Below, piece by piece: positions 5,793 through 5,928 of a stretch of DNA of 5,928 nucleotides. The stretch is from contig JAOPYU010000361.1 of the NCBI GenBank assembly GCA_025964455.1, positions 1-5,928 of the forward strand, in the 5' to 3' direction. The translations under genes were made by a program, and so were the position numbers. Each line of letters opens with the position of its first letter. Positions within the stretch are counted from its first letter, which is position 1. The notes beneath the pieces were generated by a model. That model was not told where the DNA came from. It did not search any database and saw only the letters and a program-made list of their open reading frames with translations. Source of the stretch: Thermoleophilia bacterium. GTDB lineage: Bacteria; Actinomycetota; Thermoleophilia; Gaiellales; SKUG01.

Positions 5793-5928
5793 ATCGAAAA
5801 GCGCATCATGGGCATCGAGAACGAGTACGGCGTCACGTGCACGTTCCGGGGCCAGCGGCGGCTGTCGCCCGACGAGGTGGCCCGGTACCTGTTCCGCCGC
5901 GTCGTGTCCTGGGGCCGCAGCAGCAACG
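5793..5928 (+). CDS. pafA: Pup-protein ligase PafA, N-terminal part (cut by the window end)
   Basis: PafA uses ATP to join the C-terminal glutamate of the small protein Pup to lysines of target proteins, marking them for the actinobacterial proteasome in the cytoplasm. The 45 codons visible read [35 protein letters not shown] and VVSWGRSSN, matching the very conserved start of PafA. Glu9 in GIENEYG corresponds to the Mg/ATP-binding glutamate of the family. The catalytic aspartate and the rest of the roughly 450-residue protein lie beyond the window. There is no ATG, GTG or TTG between the in-frame stop (5739-5741) and ATG 5808. Family alignment needs initiation at the ATC codon 5793-5795 (Met-Glu-Lys-Arg-Ile), which the ribosome binding site supports; ATG 5808 would remove five conserved residues. 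A related paralogue, Dop, is less likely given [15 protein letters not shown]. The usual upstream prcBA genes are replaced here by a histidine kinase gene. Confidence 0.93.
   Translation, partial: MEKRIMGIENEYGVTCTFRGQRRLSPDEVARYLFRRVVSWGRSSN

Noticed and set aside
1..5928. Search for CRISPR arrays, transposases, integrases, attachment sites and phage genes
   Set aside because: No spaced direct repeats, terminal inverted repeats with a transposase, or recombinase motifs were seen on either strand.

Overview
The window is GC-rich DNA from an actinobacterium (Actinomycetota). The strongest evidence is the last 136 bases, which encode the highly conserved N-terminus of the Pup-protein ligase PafA, a marker of the actinobacterial Pup-proteasome system. 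GTG starts, few T-tract terminators, GC-rich hairpins and a likely leaderless start fit this. Genus cannot be fixed from the sequence alone.

Layout. Bases 1-128 are non-coding or the tail of an upstream gene. Three plus-strand membrane-protein genes follow: a rhomboid-like protein (129-672, two apparent frameshifts), an intact multi-pass protein of the COG4705 type (729-1556) and a membrane-anchored alpha/beta-hydrolase (1635-2941, one apparent frameshift). A convergent minus-strand DUF1003 membrane protein (3508 down to 2995, two apparent frameshifts) faces the hydrolase. Divergent from it is a small, highly charged 77-residue protein of unknown function (3666-3899) with an excellent ribosome binding site. 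A membrane sensor histidine kinase (4016-5407) comes next, with no response regulator beside it. A non-coding region of about 385 bases with several inverted repeats then leads into pafA (5793 onward, cut by the window edge).

How they fit together. Four of the first five genes encode integral membrane proteins, so 129-3508 looks like an envelope-related accessory cluster, but nothing proves a shared pathway. The kinase and pafA are probably separate transcription units. The kinase's partner regulator and the usual prcBA proteasome genes are not in view.

Points needing care. All five apparent frameshifts are explained by a missing single base, and several lie by homopolymers, so sequencing error competes with real gene decay. 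PafA appears to start at a non-standard ATC codon placed correctly behind a strong Shine-Dalgarno sequence. The COG4705 protein carries a four-fold internal repeat with exactly conserved spacing. Several strong hairpins contain the stop codon of the preceding reading frame. No mobile element, CRISPR array, tRNA or rRNA was found, and no clearly new multi-gene system can be demonstrated.
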